Positions 8,499 through 16,780 of a DNA stretch of 64,000 bases are shown piece by piece. Below the pieces are notes generated by a model. It did not search any database and had not been told where the DNA came from. It was given only the letters and a program-made list of their open reading frames with translations. Each line of letters starts with the position of its first letter. Position 1 is the first letter of the stretch. Origin of the DNA: an uncultured Psychrobacter sp. (GTDB taxonomy: Bacteria; Pseudomonadota; Gammaproteobacteria; Pseudomonadales; Moraxellaceae); NCBI GenBank assembly GCA_947501045.1, contig CANMUI010000001.1:620001-684000 (forward strand), written 5' to 3'. Position numbers and translations under genes: made by a program.

Positions 8499-9479
8499 AT
8501 GATAACAAACGATGACGGATTAACCATTCCAACCCTTGATGATATGTTAGAGGCGCATGAGCGTATCAAACCCTACATTCATCGCACCCCAGTACTGACC
8601 TCTAGAGTTTTAAATGAGATGGCCGGCTGTGAGCTATTTTTTAAATGTGAAAACTTCCAAAAAGCTGGAGCGTTTAAGGTTCGCGGTGCCTCTAACGCGG
8701 TGTTTGGACTCTCTGATGAAGAGGCCAAAAATGGCGTCTGCACGCACAGCTCAGGCAATCATGCCTTGTCTTTATCTTACGCGGCAGGTCAGCGCGGCGT
8801 GCCTTGTAACGTGGTCATGCCCTATAGCGCGCCGGAGGCCAAAAAAGCAGCGGTACGAGGTTACGGCGGTATCATCACAGAATGCCAGCCCTCAACGACT
8901 TCACGCGAGGAAGTATTTGCCAAAGTGCAAGCCCAGACGGGCGGCGACTTCGTCCATCCTTACAATGACCCCCGCGTGATCGCTGGACAAGCCACTTGCT
9001 CGCGTGAGTTTTTGGAGCAAATGCAAGAGCTTGGCGTTAAGCCTGATATGGTGGTCGCCCCTATTGGCGGCGGCGGTATGATCTCAGGCACCTGCTTGAC
9101 GCTATCGAACCTAGCGCCGGACGTCAAAATTTATGCTGCGGAGCCTGTCAATGCAGATGATGCAGCGCGCTCGCTAGAGGCCGGTCATATCATCGCTGAT
9201 GATGCGCCGGACACCATCGCTGATGGCTTAAAGGTGCCGCTAAAAGATCTAACGTGGCACTTTGTTAGTAACTATGTCACGGATATTTTGACCGCGACCG
9301 AGGACGAAATCGTTGAAGCCATGAAGCTGACGTGGACGCATATGAAAATCATTATTGAGCCAAGCTGCGCGGTTCCGCTGGCGGTTATTTTAAAGAATAA
9401 AGATGTCTTTGCTGGGAAAAAGGTTGGGGTCATTATCACCGGCGGTAACGTCGATCTTGACAAATTGCCTTGGAATTAA
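8499..9479 (+). CDS. bhcB: beta-hydroxyaspartate dehydratase (BhcB)
   Basis: A 326-residue fold-type II PLP enzyme of the threonine dehydratase/serine racemase family. The PLP lysine is K60 in GAFKVRGA, the substrate-binding loop is SSGNHALS, and the glycine-rich phosphate loop is PIGGGGMISG. In the cycle it removes water from (2R,3S)-beta-hydroxyaspartate to give iminosuccinate. It lacks the C-terminal regulatory domain of biosynthetic threonine deaminases. In isolation it could be a serine racemase or hydroxyaspartate ammonia-lyase, but its place between the aminotransferase and the aldolase fits BhcB. Start chosen at the ATG preceded by AAGGA. Confidence 0.87.
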   Translation: MITNDDGLTIPTLDDMLEAHERIKPYIHRTPVLTSRVLNEMAGCELFFKCENFQKAGAFKVRGASNAVFGLSDEEAKNGVCTHSSGNHALSLSYAAGQRGVPCNVVMPYSAPEAKKAAVRGYGGIITECQPSTTSREEVFAKVQAQTGGDFVHPYNDPRVIAGQATCSREFLEQMQELGVKPDMVVAPIGGGGMISGTCLTLSNLAPDVKIYAAEPVNADDAARSLEAGHIIADDAPDTIADGLKVPLKDLTWHFVSNYVTDILTATEDEIVEAMKLTWTHMKIIIEPSCAVPLAVILKNKDVFAGKKVGVIITGGNVDLDKLPWN

Positions 9480-9713
9480 AATCAGCTGGCAAACTTAAGT
9501 AAGGGCAAATCAGCAGCTAAATAGCAGCAACGACATATTAACAAACAAACTTCAAACCAAGCTTAGCGATAGACAAGCTAAGCGCCCATCAAGCGTTCAT
9601 TCAGTGCTTATTATGCGCAAATTTCAACGCACCTTTAGTTAGTTTAACTAGTTAGTTCAATCTATGCTATTAGTAATCCCCTGCTAGTAGTCAAAGACGT
9701 ACTATTCACCCCA

Positions 9714-9719
9714 TATAAT
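9714..9719 (+). promoter_or_regulatory. candidate internal -10 box for bhcC
   Basis: A perfect TATAAT sits 24 nt before the bhcC ATG in the 263-nt bhcB-bhcC gap; the hexamer 17 nt upstream (TCAAAG) is a poor -35. The unusually wide gap and this box suggest bhcC may have its own promoter. Confidence 0.4.
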
Positions 9720-9742
9720 GCATAAAGAAATGGAGAGTTAAC

Positions 9743-10897
9743 ATGGCAGTTACAGCTGAATTAGAAGTAGGATACAACGTTCCGGCAGCCGTTGGCATGG
9801 ATGAAGCGGATATTCAAACCCCGTGTTTGATCCTAGATTTAGACGCCCTTGAGCGCAATATCAAAAAGATGGGCGATTATGCTAAAGCGCATAATATGCG
9901 CCATCGTAGCCACGGCAAAATGCACAAGTCTGTCGATGTACAAAAACTGCAACAAGAGCTTGGCGATGCGGTTGGCGTGTGCTGTCAAAAGGTCTCTGAG
10001 GCCGAAGTGTTCGTACGCGGCGGCATCAAAGACGTACTGGTATCCAACCAAGTCCGTGATCCGGCCAAAATTGAGCGTTTAGCGAATCTACCTAAAATGG
10101 GCTCCAAGATTACCGTTTGTGTCGATGACGTCGATAACGTCGCTGAATTATCCGCTGCAGCCAGCGAAAACGGCACTGAGCTTAACTGCTATATTGAGAT
10201 TGATTGTGGCGCGGGACGCTGCGGAGTAACGACGACTGAAGCGGTGGTAGAGATCGCCAAAGCCATTGACGCCGCTGACAATCTAAACTTTACCGGTATT
10301 CAGGCCTATCAAGGGGCGATGCAGCATATGGATAGCTACAGCGATCGTAAGGCTAAAACCCAAGCGGCTATCGATCAGGTTCAAGAAGCGGTTGATGCAC
10401 TTGAGGCGATCGGTCTTAAACCAGAGTTTGTCTCAGGTGGTGGCACCGGCAGTTATTATTTTGAGAGTAATTCAGGCGTGTATAACGAATTGCAGTGCGG
10501 CTCTTATGCCTTTATGGACGCCGATTACGGCCGGATTTTAGATGAGGATGGCAACCGTATTGATGCAGGCGAGTGGGAAAACGCTTTATTCTTACTGACC
10601 TCGGTGATGAGCCATGCCAAACCTGATAAAGCCATCGTTGATGCCGGTCTAAAGGCACAATCTGTCGATAGTGGCCTGCCCTTTGTCTATGGCCGCGACG
10701 ATGTAGAATATGTTAAATGTTCAGATGAGCACGGCGTGGTCAGCGATCCGCACGGCGTGCTTGCGATCAATGAAAAGCTTAAGCTAGTTCCCGGTCACTG
10801 TGATCCGACTTGTAACGTGCACGATTTTTATGTAGGCGTGCGTAACGGTAAAGTTGAGACCGTATGGCCGGTATCGGCACGCGGTAAAATGTACTAA
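9743..10897 (+). CDS. bhcC: beta-hydroxyaspartate aldolase (BhcC)
   Basis: A 384-residue fold-type III PLP enzyme of the D-threonine aldolase family (alanine racemase N-terminal barrel plus the metal-binding C-terminal domain). The PLP lysine is K59 in SHGKMHK, matching the lysine position of characterised D-threonine aldolases. The divalent-metal site is the C-terminal GHCDPTCNVHD. BhcC condenses glyoxylate with glycine to beta-hydroxyaspartate, the carbon-joining step of the cycle. A generic D-threonine or D-threo-3-hydroxyaspartate aldolase cannot be excluded from motifs alone. The ribosome-binding site GGAGA lies 6 nt before the ATG. A long hairpin follows at 10930-10972 before bhcD. Confidence 0.88.
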   Translation: MAVTAELEVGYNVPAAVGMDEADIQTPCLILDLDALERNIKKMGDYAKAHNMRHRSHGKMHKSVDVQKLQQELGDAVGVCCQKVSEAEVFVRGGIKDVLVSNQVRDPAKIERLANLPKMGSKITVCVDDVDNVAELSAAASENGTELNCYIEIDCGAGRCGVTTTEAVVEIAKAIDAADNLNFTGIQAYQGAMQHMDSYSDRKAKTQAAIDQVQEAVDALEAIGLKPEFVSGGGTGSYYFESNSGVYNELQCGSYAFMDADYGRILDEDGNRIDAGEWENALFLLTSVMSHAKPDKAIVDAGLKAQSVDSGLPFVYGRDDVEYVKCSDEHGVVSDPHGVLAINEKLKLVPGHCDPTCNVHDFYVGVRNGKVETVWPVSARGKMY

Positions 10898-10929
10898 GAG
10901 CAGCTGGTTTAGCTAGCTTAGATTGTAAA

Positions 10930-10972
10930 GCAAAGGGGCTGTTGTAGCTTTAGCCTACAATAGCCCCTTTGC
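10930..10972 (+). promoter_or_regulatory. strong intercistronic stem-loop between bhcC and bhcD
   Basis: GCAAAGGGGCT (10930-10940) pairs perfectly with AGCCCCTTTGC (10962-10972). After a G-T wobble, TTGTAG (10942-10947) pairs with CTACAA (10955-10960), giving a stem of about 18 pairs and a 7-nt loop. No T-run follows (CATTTAAG), so it is more likely an mRNA processing or stabilising structure, or a partial terminator setting the bhcC:bhcD ratio. Confidence 0.7.
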
Positions 10973-11027
10973 ATTTAAGAAGCACAGTTTGAGAAGTATA
11001 AATTAAAAATATAAAGAGGAATTTATA

Positions 11028-12029
11028 ATGAGTGATGCCAACAGTGTTAATGATAGTGAAGGCTTAATAATCGTCTCAGAAGCCGCTTGTAAGTCAGTCA
11101 TCGATCGTGATTCTGCCTTTAGCGCGGTGGAAAATGTATTTGCGTCAATGTCAAAAGGGGATGCTTATAACTTCCCCGTTATTCGTGAAGCCATTGGCTA
11201 CGCTGATGCGCTATACGGTTTTAAATCAGGCTTTGATCGGGCGGGCAAGGCGCTTGGTCTAAAATCAGGCGGCTACTGGCCGGGCAATGAAGCCAAAGGC
11301 TTGACCAATCATCAATCAACGATATTTTTGTTCAATCCTGATAATGGTAAACTGCGCGCGCTCGTCGGCGGTAACTACCTTACTGCTGTACGTACCGCCG
11401 CCGCTTCTGCCGTATCGATCGCGCATTTGGCACGTAAAGACAGCAAAGTGATAGGCATGATTGGCGCCGGTCATCAGTCTACCTTTCAGCTACGCGCCGC
11501 CCTTGAACAACGCAGTTTTGAAAAAGTTGTGGCTTGGAATGGTAATAAAGAGCGGCTAAAAAAATTACAAGCGGTTGCTGAGGAAATGGGTATCCCGTTT
11601 GAATCAGTTGAGCGTGAGCAGTTATGCTCTGAGGCGGATGTGATTATTACCATCACCTCGGCCTTTGAGCCGCTGCTGATGAAAGAGTGGATCAAGCCGG
11701 GTACGCATATCGCTTGTATGGGTACTGATACCGTCGGTAAGCAGGAAGTGGATGCCAATCTGCTAGCCTCGGCCACGGTATTTACCGATGAGATCGCGCA
11801 GTCTATTAGCCTTGGTGAAGCGCAGCACGCCATTAAATCGGGCACTATCAAAGAGAGTGACATTACTACCCTTGGCGATGTCATCAATGGCATGCATCCG
11901 GGTCGCCGCAATGAAGATGAGATTACCCTTTTTGATGGCACTGGCGTAGGCTTGCAAGATTTAGCGGTCGCCTCTGCCGCTGCCAGACTTGCCGTTGAAA
12001 AAGGCAAAGCTCAGCATATCTCGTTGTAA
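11028..12029 (+). CDS. bhcD: iminosuccinate reductase (BhcD)
   Basis: A 333-residue member of the ornithine cyclodeaminase / mu-crystallin family. The nucleotide-binding motif is GMIGAGHQS (about residues 145-153) and the preceding family motif is LTAVRTAAAS. BhcD reduces iminosuccinate from BhcB to L-aspartate with NAD(P)H, which regenerates the amino donor for BhcA and closes the cycle. Ornithine cyclodeaminase and ketimine reductase are the alternatives; the operon argues for iminosuccinate. The ATG follows AGAGGAA by 6 nt. It is separated from bhcC by 130 nt including the stem-loop, and is followed by the att-like repeat and a terminator. Confidence 0.87.
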   Translation: MSDANSVNDSEGLIIVSEAACKSVIDRDSAFSAVENVFASMSKGDAYNFPVIREAIGYADALYGFKSGFDRAGKALGLKSGGYWPGNEAKGLTNHQSTIFLFNPDNGKLRALVGGNYLTAVRTAAASAVSIAHLARKDSKVIGMIGAGHQSTFQLRAALEQRSFEKVVAWNGNKERLKKLQAVAEEMGIPFESVEREQLCSEADVIITITSAFEPLLMKEWIKPGTHIACMGTDTVGKQEVDANLLASATVFTDEIAQSISLGEAQHAIKSGTIKESDITTLGDVINGMHPGRRNEDEITLFDGTGVGLQDLAVASAAARLAVEKGKAQHISL

Positions 12030-12087
12030 CTTCAAACTAATAGTCTTATTGGCGAGACAATTTCGTGAAACGAGGCGAGTAGCAAGC

Positions 12088-12108
12088 AGTTACACCTACC
12101 AAATTTAG
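12088..12108 (+). repeat. attR-like partial copy of the tRNA-Val 3' end
   Basis: AGTTAC A CCTACCAAATTT AG repeats 6667-6688 in direct orientation (20 of 22 aligned columns identical). Sequence immediately upstream does not form the rest of a tRNA, so this is a fragment, as left by site-specific integration into a tRNA gene. Confidence 0.5.
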
Positions 12109-12114
12109 TTCAAC

Positions 12115-12150
12115 AAAAAAATCCTCAGTTTAATAGCTAGGGATTTTTTT
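12115..12150 (+). terminator. terminator at the end of the bhc cluster
   Basis: AAAAAAATCC (12115-12124) pairs with GGATTTTTTT (12141-12150) around a 16-nt loop. It could act for bhcD and, by symmetry, for the minus-strand gene ending at 12192. Confidence 0.65.
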
Positions 12151-12191
12151 CTGTGAAATACGAAGCTTTAGGTATTCCTACTGCTCTACAC

Positions 12192-12899
12192 CTATTCACT
12201 AAAATAATCTTCAGAAATATAAGTATAGGTTTGTTGCTGACGCTGTTGGTTTATCTTTTGTTGATTACGCTCTTTTATCTCATTAATAGCAGCACTAAGT
12301 TGAGTGTTAACTTCTTCTATTTCCCCTTTCAATAAGTTTTGACTCTCATTTACCTCAGTTTCTCCAATCACAGTGGGGATATCGATACTAAGAAGACCAG
12401 CATCATTTGCAGTAGCAATAAATGGAATATTTTCATCATAGTCTATGGTGTTTTCATCTTGCAAAAGAGGCTCTAAATTCTGTTCATAGACAACCATGTC
12501 TACAATATTTGTATGCGTCTCTAACATATCTTCTCTCAGCGATTTTGAACTTTCTTTAGGTTCCAGCTCTTTTTTGTTGTGTAAAGTGCTTAAGCCATTA
12601 GTTTGTTCAGTCTGTAACAATAGCTTTTGTTCATCTTCTACTATGACTGTGCTAGCCATTACGTTACTAGTATTAGTTTCGAAAGGAGCATCAGTACTAG
12701 TCGTTTTGAGCGGTAACTGCTCATCTCTAGCTTCATGAACCATACGCTCATTGTTGTATGGATTGGAGTCTTTTGTAGTGTCTGTTTGACTAAAGTTGAT
12801 ATATAACACCAAGAATATTACTACATGGATAGCAATAGAAAATAATAAAGCGGAAGACCACTGTTTTTTAGATCTAATCATAGTAAGGCTAACCTTCAA
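12192..12899 (-). CDS. membrane-anchored protein with TonB-like N-terminus, unknown function
   Basis: A 235-residue protein. After about 15 cytoplasmic residues comes one transmembrane helix (SSALLFSIAIHVVIFLVLYI, about 15-34). The S-x3-H spacing inside that helix (SIAIH) matches the motif with which TonB contacts ExbB/ExbD (SVCIH in E. coli TonB). The rest is polar, acidic and Gln/Asn-rich, ending in a likely helical segment (NEIKERNQQKINQQRQQQ), with no recognisable TonB C-terminal domain. It diverges from the secretion operon across a 222-nt AT-rich gap. No homologue is recognised; the TonB resemblance is limited to the anchor. Confidence 0.6.
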   Translation of the reverse strand: MKVSLTMIRSKKQWSSALLFSIAIHVVIFLVLYINFSQTDTTKDSNPYNNERMVHEARDEQLPLKTTSTDAPFETNTSNVMASTVIVEDEQKLLLQTEQTNGLSTLHNKKELEPKESSKSLREDMLETHTNIVDMVVYEQNLEPLLQDENTIDYDENIPFIATANDAGLLSIDIPTVIGETEVNESQNLLKGEIEEVNTQLSAAINEIKERNQQKINQQRQQQTYTYISEDYFSE

Positions 12900-13121
12900 T
12901 TAAATTTTATTAGTCGTAAAACAATCTTCACAGTTAGGTAGTTACCAACTTCTCTAATTTCTAATTTATTTTAATGAGCATTACACTTTAGTTTAGTATA
13001 CAATCATTTATAAGTTCACACAAAACGTACATATATATAAATTAGTTACACAATGGTTATATAGAAGAAAAACAGTACTTAATAAGTAAGAATGTAATGC
13101 AGAAGGAAAAGCTCGTAGATT

Positions 13122-14498
13122 ATGTTAACCAATCATGTGCACAGTAATCGCTCAAATGTCAATTTATTAAAAATGTGGAGTATTATTCTTCTATTTCTAA
13201 TTAGCTTAAGCAGTCGTAGTTACGCTGTGGATTCAGACTTTCAAATTAATGATCTAATTACTAAAGCTATTGAGACCTATCCTTCGGTAGAAGCTGCCAG
13301 ATTTGATCAACAAGCCACTGTTGAAAATATCAGTGCTGCAAAACTCAACTTGCTACCTACACCTAGTGTAACGTCAGGATATGGCGAAGATGATTTTAAC
13401 TCACAAGTTAGAATTCGTCAGCCTTTGTGGACAGGCGGTAGGCTTACCGCAAATGTCAATCAGGCCGTATTCAATGATAAAGCAGCCACAGAGCGTGTTT
13501 ATGAACAGCAAAATCAAGTCGCAAAAAGCACTATTGAAGCGTGGCAAAGTTATATTCAAGCTATCGCAAGACAGCACATTCATCTTGATAGTCTAGATCA
13601 GCTCAACGAGTTTGAGCAAATGATGCAGCGCCGAGTGGGTCAGGGTGTCTCTGCTCGCATTGAGCTGGATTTGGCGATCAATCGTATTTTACAAGAACAA
13701 AATGCTTATCAAGCAGCAGTAGAACAACAACGTATTGCTGCCGCTAGATTAGAGCAGATCATCGGTCATCCTCTACCTCAAGCTCGCATATCCGATATCA
13801 AAACCTTAACTGAACAAGCCAAACGTCAATCAACTGGCTTTGAAGACATGGCATTCAATCAAGCCAGTTTCTACAATCCTACTGTGGTAAAAGAACACTT
13901 CCAAATTGAATCTGCAAAGCAAGAGGTAGAAGTCCAGAGAGCTGCAAGATATCCAACCATATATGCACAATACGAGCATTCCTATTATCAACAGAATGAT
14001 AGAAATGATTTAAGAGACAGAGACGACGGCGTTTTCTCTATCGGTCTGACTTATGACCCAGGTGCTGGATTCTCTAATTTAGCCTTAGCCCGCGCGTCTC
14101 AAGCTCAAGTAAATAGTCTGGTGCAAAATCAACAAGCGTCTCGCCGCCGAGTGATAGAAGAGATTCAAATCCAGTATCAACAGTTTGTTAGTGCCAGAGA
14201 TCGTGAAACATCGCTAGTAGCGGCAGCAGCAGGGGCTCAAATCGTCGTAAATTCATATCGCCGCCAGTTCATTGCTGGCCGTAAGTCGTGGCTGGAGGTG
14301 TTAAATGCCGTACGTGAGCATAATGAGTATCAAGTGCAGCTGGTACAAGCTCGTGCTGATATGCTAGGTGCATTTTACAAACTACAAGTCGATTTTGGCT
14401 TGATGGATTGGCAACGCTTTGCTCGTAATCGTGAGCCAGTACCGCTGTTTAAACCTTTAGATCCTGTAAGAGAATGGCTCGATAAGCAGAATATGTAA
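13122..14498 (+). CDS. TolC-family outer-membrane channel of the type I secretion system
   Basis: A 458-residue outer-membrane efflux protein with a signal peptide (hydrophobic core about residues 20-33, ending SYA) and the two repeated coiled-coil/beta halves of the TolC fold. IRQPLWTGGRL and SIGLTYDPGAGFSN are typical strand-forming segments. It provides the outer-membrane duct for the ABC exporter and HlyD adaptor downstream. GTG/ATG alternatives exist; ATG 13122 follows AGAAGGAAAA, but the ATG at residue 19 (KMWSIILLF) would give a more ordinary signal peptide. It is the first gene of the three-gene export operon. Confidence 0.9.
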   Translation: MLTNHVHSNRSNVNLLKMWSIILLFLISLSSRSYAVDSDFQINDLITKAIETYPSVEAARFDQQATVENISAAKLNLLPTPSVTSGYGEDDFNSQVRIRQPLWTGGRLTANVNQAVFNDKAATERVYEQQNQVAKSTIEAWQSYIQAIARQHIHLDSLDQLNEFEQMMQRRVGQGVSARIELDLAINRILQEQNAYQAAVEQQRIAAARLEQIIGHPLPQARISDIKTLTEQAKRQSTGFEDMAFNQASFYNPTVVKEHFQIESAKQEVEVQRAARYPTIYAQYEHSYYQQNDRNDLRDRDDGVFSIGLTYDPGAGFSNLALARASQAQVNSLVQNQQASRRRVIEEIQIQYQQFVSARDRETSLVAAAAGAQIVVNSYRRQFIAGRKSWLEVLNAVREHNEYQVQLVQARADMLGAFYKLQVDFGLMDWQRFARNREPVPLFKPLDPVREWLDKQNM

Positions 14499-14590
14499 AA
14501 CAATTAAATGCATCATTCATTTAAATATAAATTCTGTTACCTACTATTGCTCCAAATAAGTCATGTTCATATCTTAAATAAGTGATACCT

Positions 14591-16774
14591 ATGAGTGCAA
14601 ATTTGAAATTAATAAAGCCTGAATCTATTGAACAAGAAGATCAGATCCAAATACTTGATCAAAGCAAGCTAACTCAGACGCTTATTGACGCTATTAAAGA
14701 TATTCTCAGTCAACAGGGCTATCCAGTAGGCAATATACGCTTTGGTAATATCATTAGAGATAATGATGGAGCTAGCGGATACCTTCAAGGTGTTCACAAA
14801 TTAGATCAAGTCAATACGGTACTCAAAGACATAGGAATAGAGGAAACATCAGAAATATTAGAGCAGCCTGACGCTGCTTTTTTGCCATTGTTAGCATATC
14901 AAGCTGGTATCGGCTGGGGTGTGATTGATAGTCAAACGCCTCAAGGCAGCTGGAACTTCAGACAAGAAGACAGCCGTACTCATACCCAAGCTGAAGACTT
15001 ATCGCTCGTATTACGGATTCGTTTGAAAGAAGATCACGTAAAGCAGCGTAAAGCTACTTTTTCTGATCTGCTCAAGTCAAACCTGACTAACTATAAAGGC
15101 ATCCTCTTTGAAGCGATTATCGCCAGCTTCTTAATCAATATGTTGGCTTTAGCAGTATCACTATTCTCAATGCAAGTGTATGACCGTGTCATTCCCACTC
15201 GTAGTGAATATACCTTAATTATCTTAGCCAGCGGCGTATTTTTAGTTATCATATTTGAAGCGTTTATGAAATTCTCGCGCTCCAAGATTATGGACAAAGT
15301 CGTCGTCGGCCTTGATCAATATTTATCTCGTGAAGTGTTTCAGCGGTTACTGCGAGTACGTATTGATCAGATGCCAGGTTCAGTTGGTTCTATGGCAGCC
15401 CAGCTACGAGGTTATGAGCAAGTACGCAGCTTCTTTACCGCCAGTACACTCTTCGGTTTAGTAGACTTGCCGATGACTATTATTTTCATCAGTCTGATTG
15501 CGGTTATTGGCTCGCCCTATGTAGCACTCGTTCCAGTCATTGCAGCGGTCATTGCTATCGCTATGGGTCTGTTTGCACGTAAAAGTATTGATAAGATTGC
15601 CGCCGAAGGGGCTAGTGCTTCTTATTATAAGACAGGGTTATTGGTCGAGGCGGTTGAAGGGGTCGAAACTATAAAGGCAGGAGCGGGCAGTTGGAAGTTC
15701 TTATCACGTTGGCTTGATGTGATGAATGTCACCATCAAGAACGACTTGGACATGAAGCATACCAATGACAATCTAACGTATCTAACGCAAATGCTTCAAC
15801 AAATCAGCTATGTCGGTATTGTGATCGTAGGCTCATTCGTGGTGATGCAAGGTGATATGACTATGGGTGGACTTATCGCCTGTTCTATCTTAGGGGGTAG
15901 AGTGCTAGCACCCGTTATGACACTACCCAATCTATTGGTGCAATACTCTCATGCCAAAGCGGCAAAATTAAATATTGAAGCATTGTTCTCATTAGAACAA
16001 GACAATCAAGGTGTCGCTTATCCATTGTCACCTAGTCGTATTAAAGGTGCTTACCAGTGCGACGACTTAGTATTTAACTATCAAAACAATGATAGACCAG
16101 CTGTTGAGATCGATAAATTAACGATTAAAGCAGGAGAGCGTATTGCGATACTAGGACCGATAGGATCTGGAAAATCTACCTTATTAAAGGTGCTTGCGGG
16201 TTTATATGCGCCTACCAAAGGTCGCGTGTTACTCGACGGTCTAGATATTCATCAAATCAGTCGGGAGACTTTAAGTGAGCGTTTGGGTTACTTACAGCAA
16301 GATCATCGCTTGTTTCAAGGGACGTTGAGAGAGAACTTACTCATCGGTATGGCAGCGCCTAATGATGATGTCTTACAACAAGCGATGGAGAAGACAGGAC
16401 TCATAAATCTAGTAGCCAATCACTCAAGCGGTCTTGATTTACCGATTAGTGAAGGCGGGCGCGGATTATCTGGTGGACAAAAGCAGCTTGTTGCTTTTAC
16501 TCGTCTGCTACTTACCAAGCCTGATGTATTCTTATTAGATGAACCGACTGCATCTATGGACAATAGGCAAGAGCATCGCTGTCTAAGAGTATTGCAAAAA
16601 GAGCTAGAAGCAGGGCAGACGTTCATTGTATCAACGCATAAAACAGCGCTGTTAGAGCTGGTCGATCGGCTGATTATCATGGATAACCAACGTATCGTCA
16701 TAGATGGACCAAAACAAGCTGTGCTTAATAAGCTCATGGAAAACAATCAGAATACCAATAAACAAGCAAGGTAA
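14591..16774 (+). CDS. type I secretion ABC transporter (permease-ATPase fusion)
   Basis: A protein of about 727 residues. The N-terminal 150 residues resemble the peptidase-like region of RTX exporters but show no catalytic Cys-His pair, so they probably bind substrate without cutting it. A six-helix membrane domain follows (about 165-430). The ATPase has Walker A GPIGSGKST, signature LSGGQ and Walker B VFLLDEPTASMD. It drives one-step export of the RTX protein through the TolC-like channel. The organisation resembles LapB-type exporters of large adhesins. ATG 14591 is preferred to GTG 14582. Only 6 nt separate it from the HlyD gene. Confidence 0.92.
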   Translation: MSANLKLIKPESIEQEDQIQILDQSKLTQTLIDAIKDILSQQGYPVGNIRFGNIIRDNDGASGYLQGVHKLDQVNTVLKDIGIEETSEILEQPDAAFLPLLAYQAGIGWGVIDSQTPQGSWNFRQEDSRTHTQAEDLSLVLRIRLKEDHVKQRKATFSDLLKSNLTNYKGILFEAIIASFLINMLALAVSLFSMQVYDRVIPTRSEYTLIILASGVFLVIIFEAFMKFSRSKIMDKVVVGLDQYLSREVFQRLLRVRIDQMPGSVGSMAAQLRGYEQVRSFFTASTLFGLVDLPMTIIFISLIAVIGSPYVALVPVIAAVIAIAMGLFARKSIDKIAAEGASASYYKTGLLVEAVEGVETIKAGAGSWKFLSRWLDVMNVTIKNDLDMKHTNDNLTYLTQMLQQISYVGIVIVGSFVVMQGDMTMGGLIACSILGGRVLAPVMTLPNLLVQYSHAKAAKLNIEALFSLEQDNQGVAYPLSPSRIKGAYQCDDLVFNYQNNDRPAVEIDKLTIKAGERIAILGPIGSGKSTLLKVLAGLYAPTKGRVLLDGLDIHQISRETLSERLGYLQQDHRLFQGTLRENLLIGMAAPNDDVLQQAMEKTGLINLVANHSSGLDLPISEGGRGLSGGQKQLVAFTRLLLTKPDVFLLDEPTASMDNRQEHRCLRVLQKELEAGQTFIVSTHKTALLELVDRLIIMDNQRIVIDGPKQAVLNKLMENNQNTNKQAR

Positions 16775-16780
16775 GTCGGT

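Noticed and set aside
7296..12029. Four unrelated amino-acid enzymes (serine-glyoxylate aminotransferase, serine racemase, D-threonine aldolase, ornithine cyclodeaminase)
   Set aside because: Each generic call is possible alone, but their order, common strand and matching intermediates fit the beta-hydroxyaspartate cycle far better.
6721..12190. Integrase or transposase associated with the putative island
   Set aside because: No such coding sequence, intact or broken, was seen between or beside the repeats; island status rests on the repeats alone.
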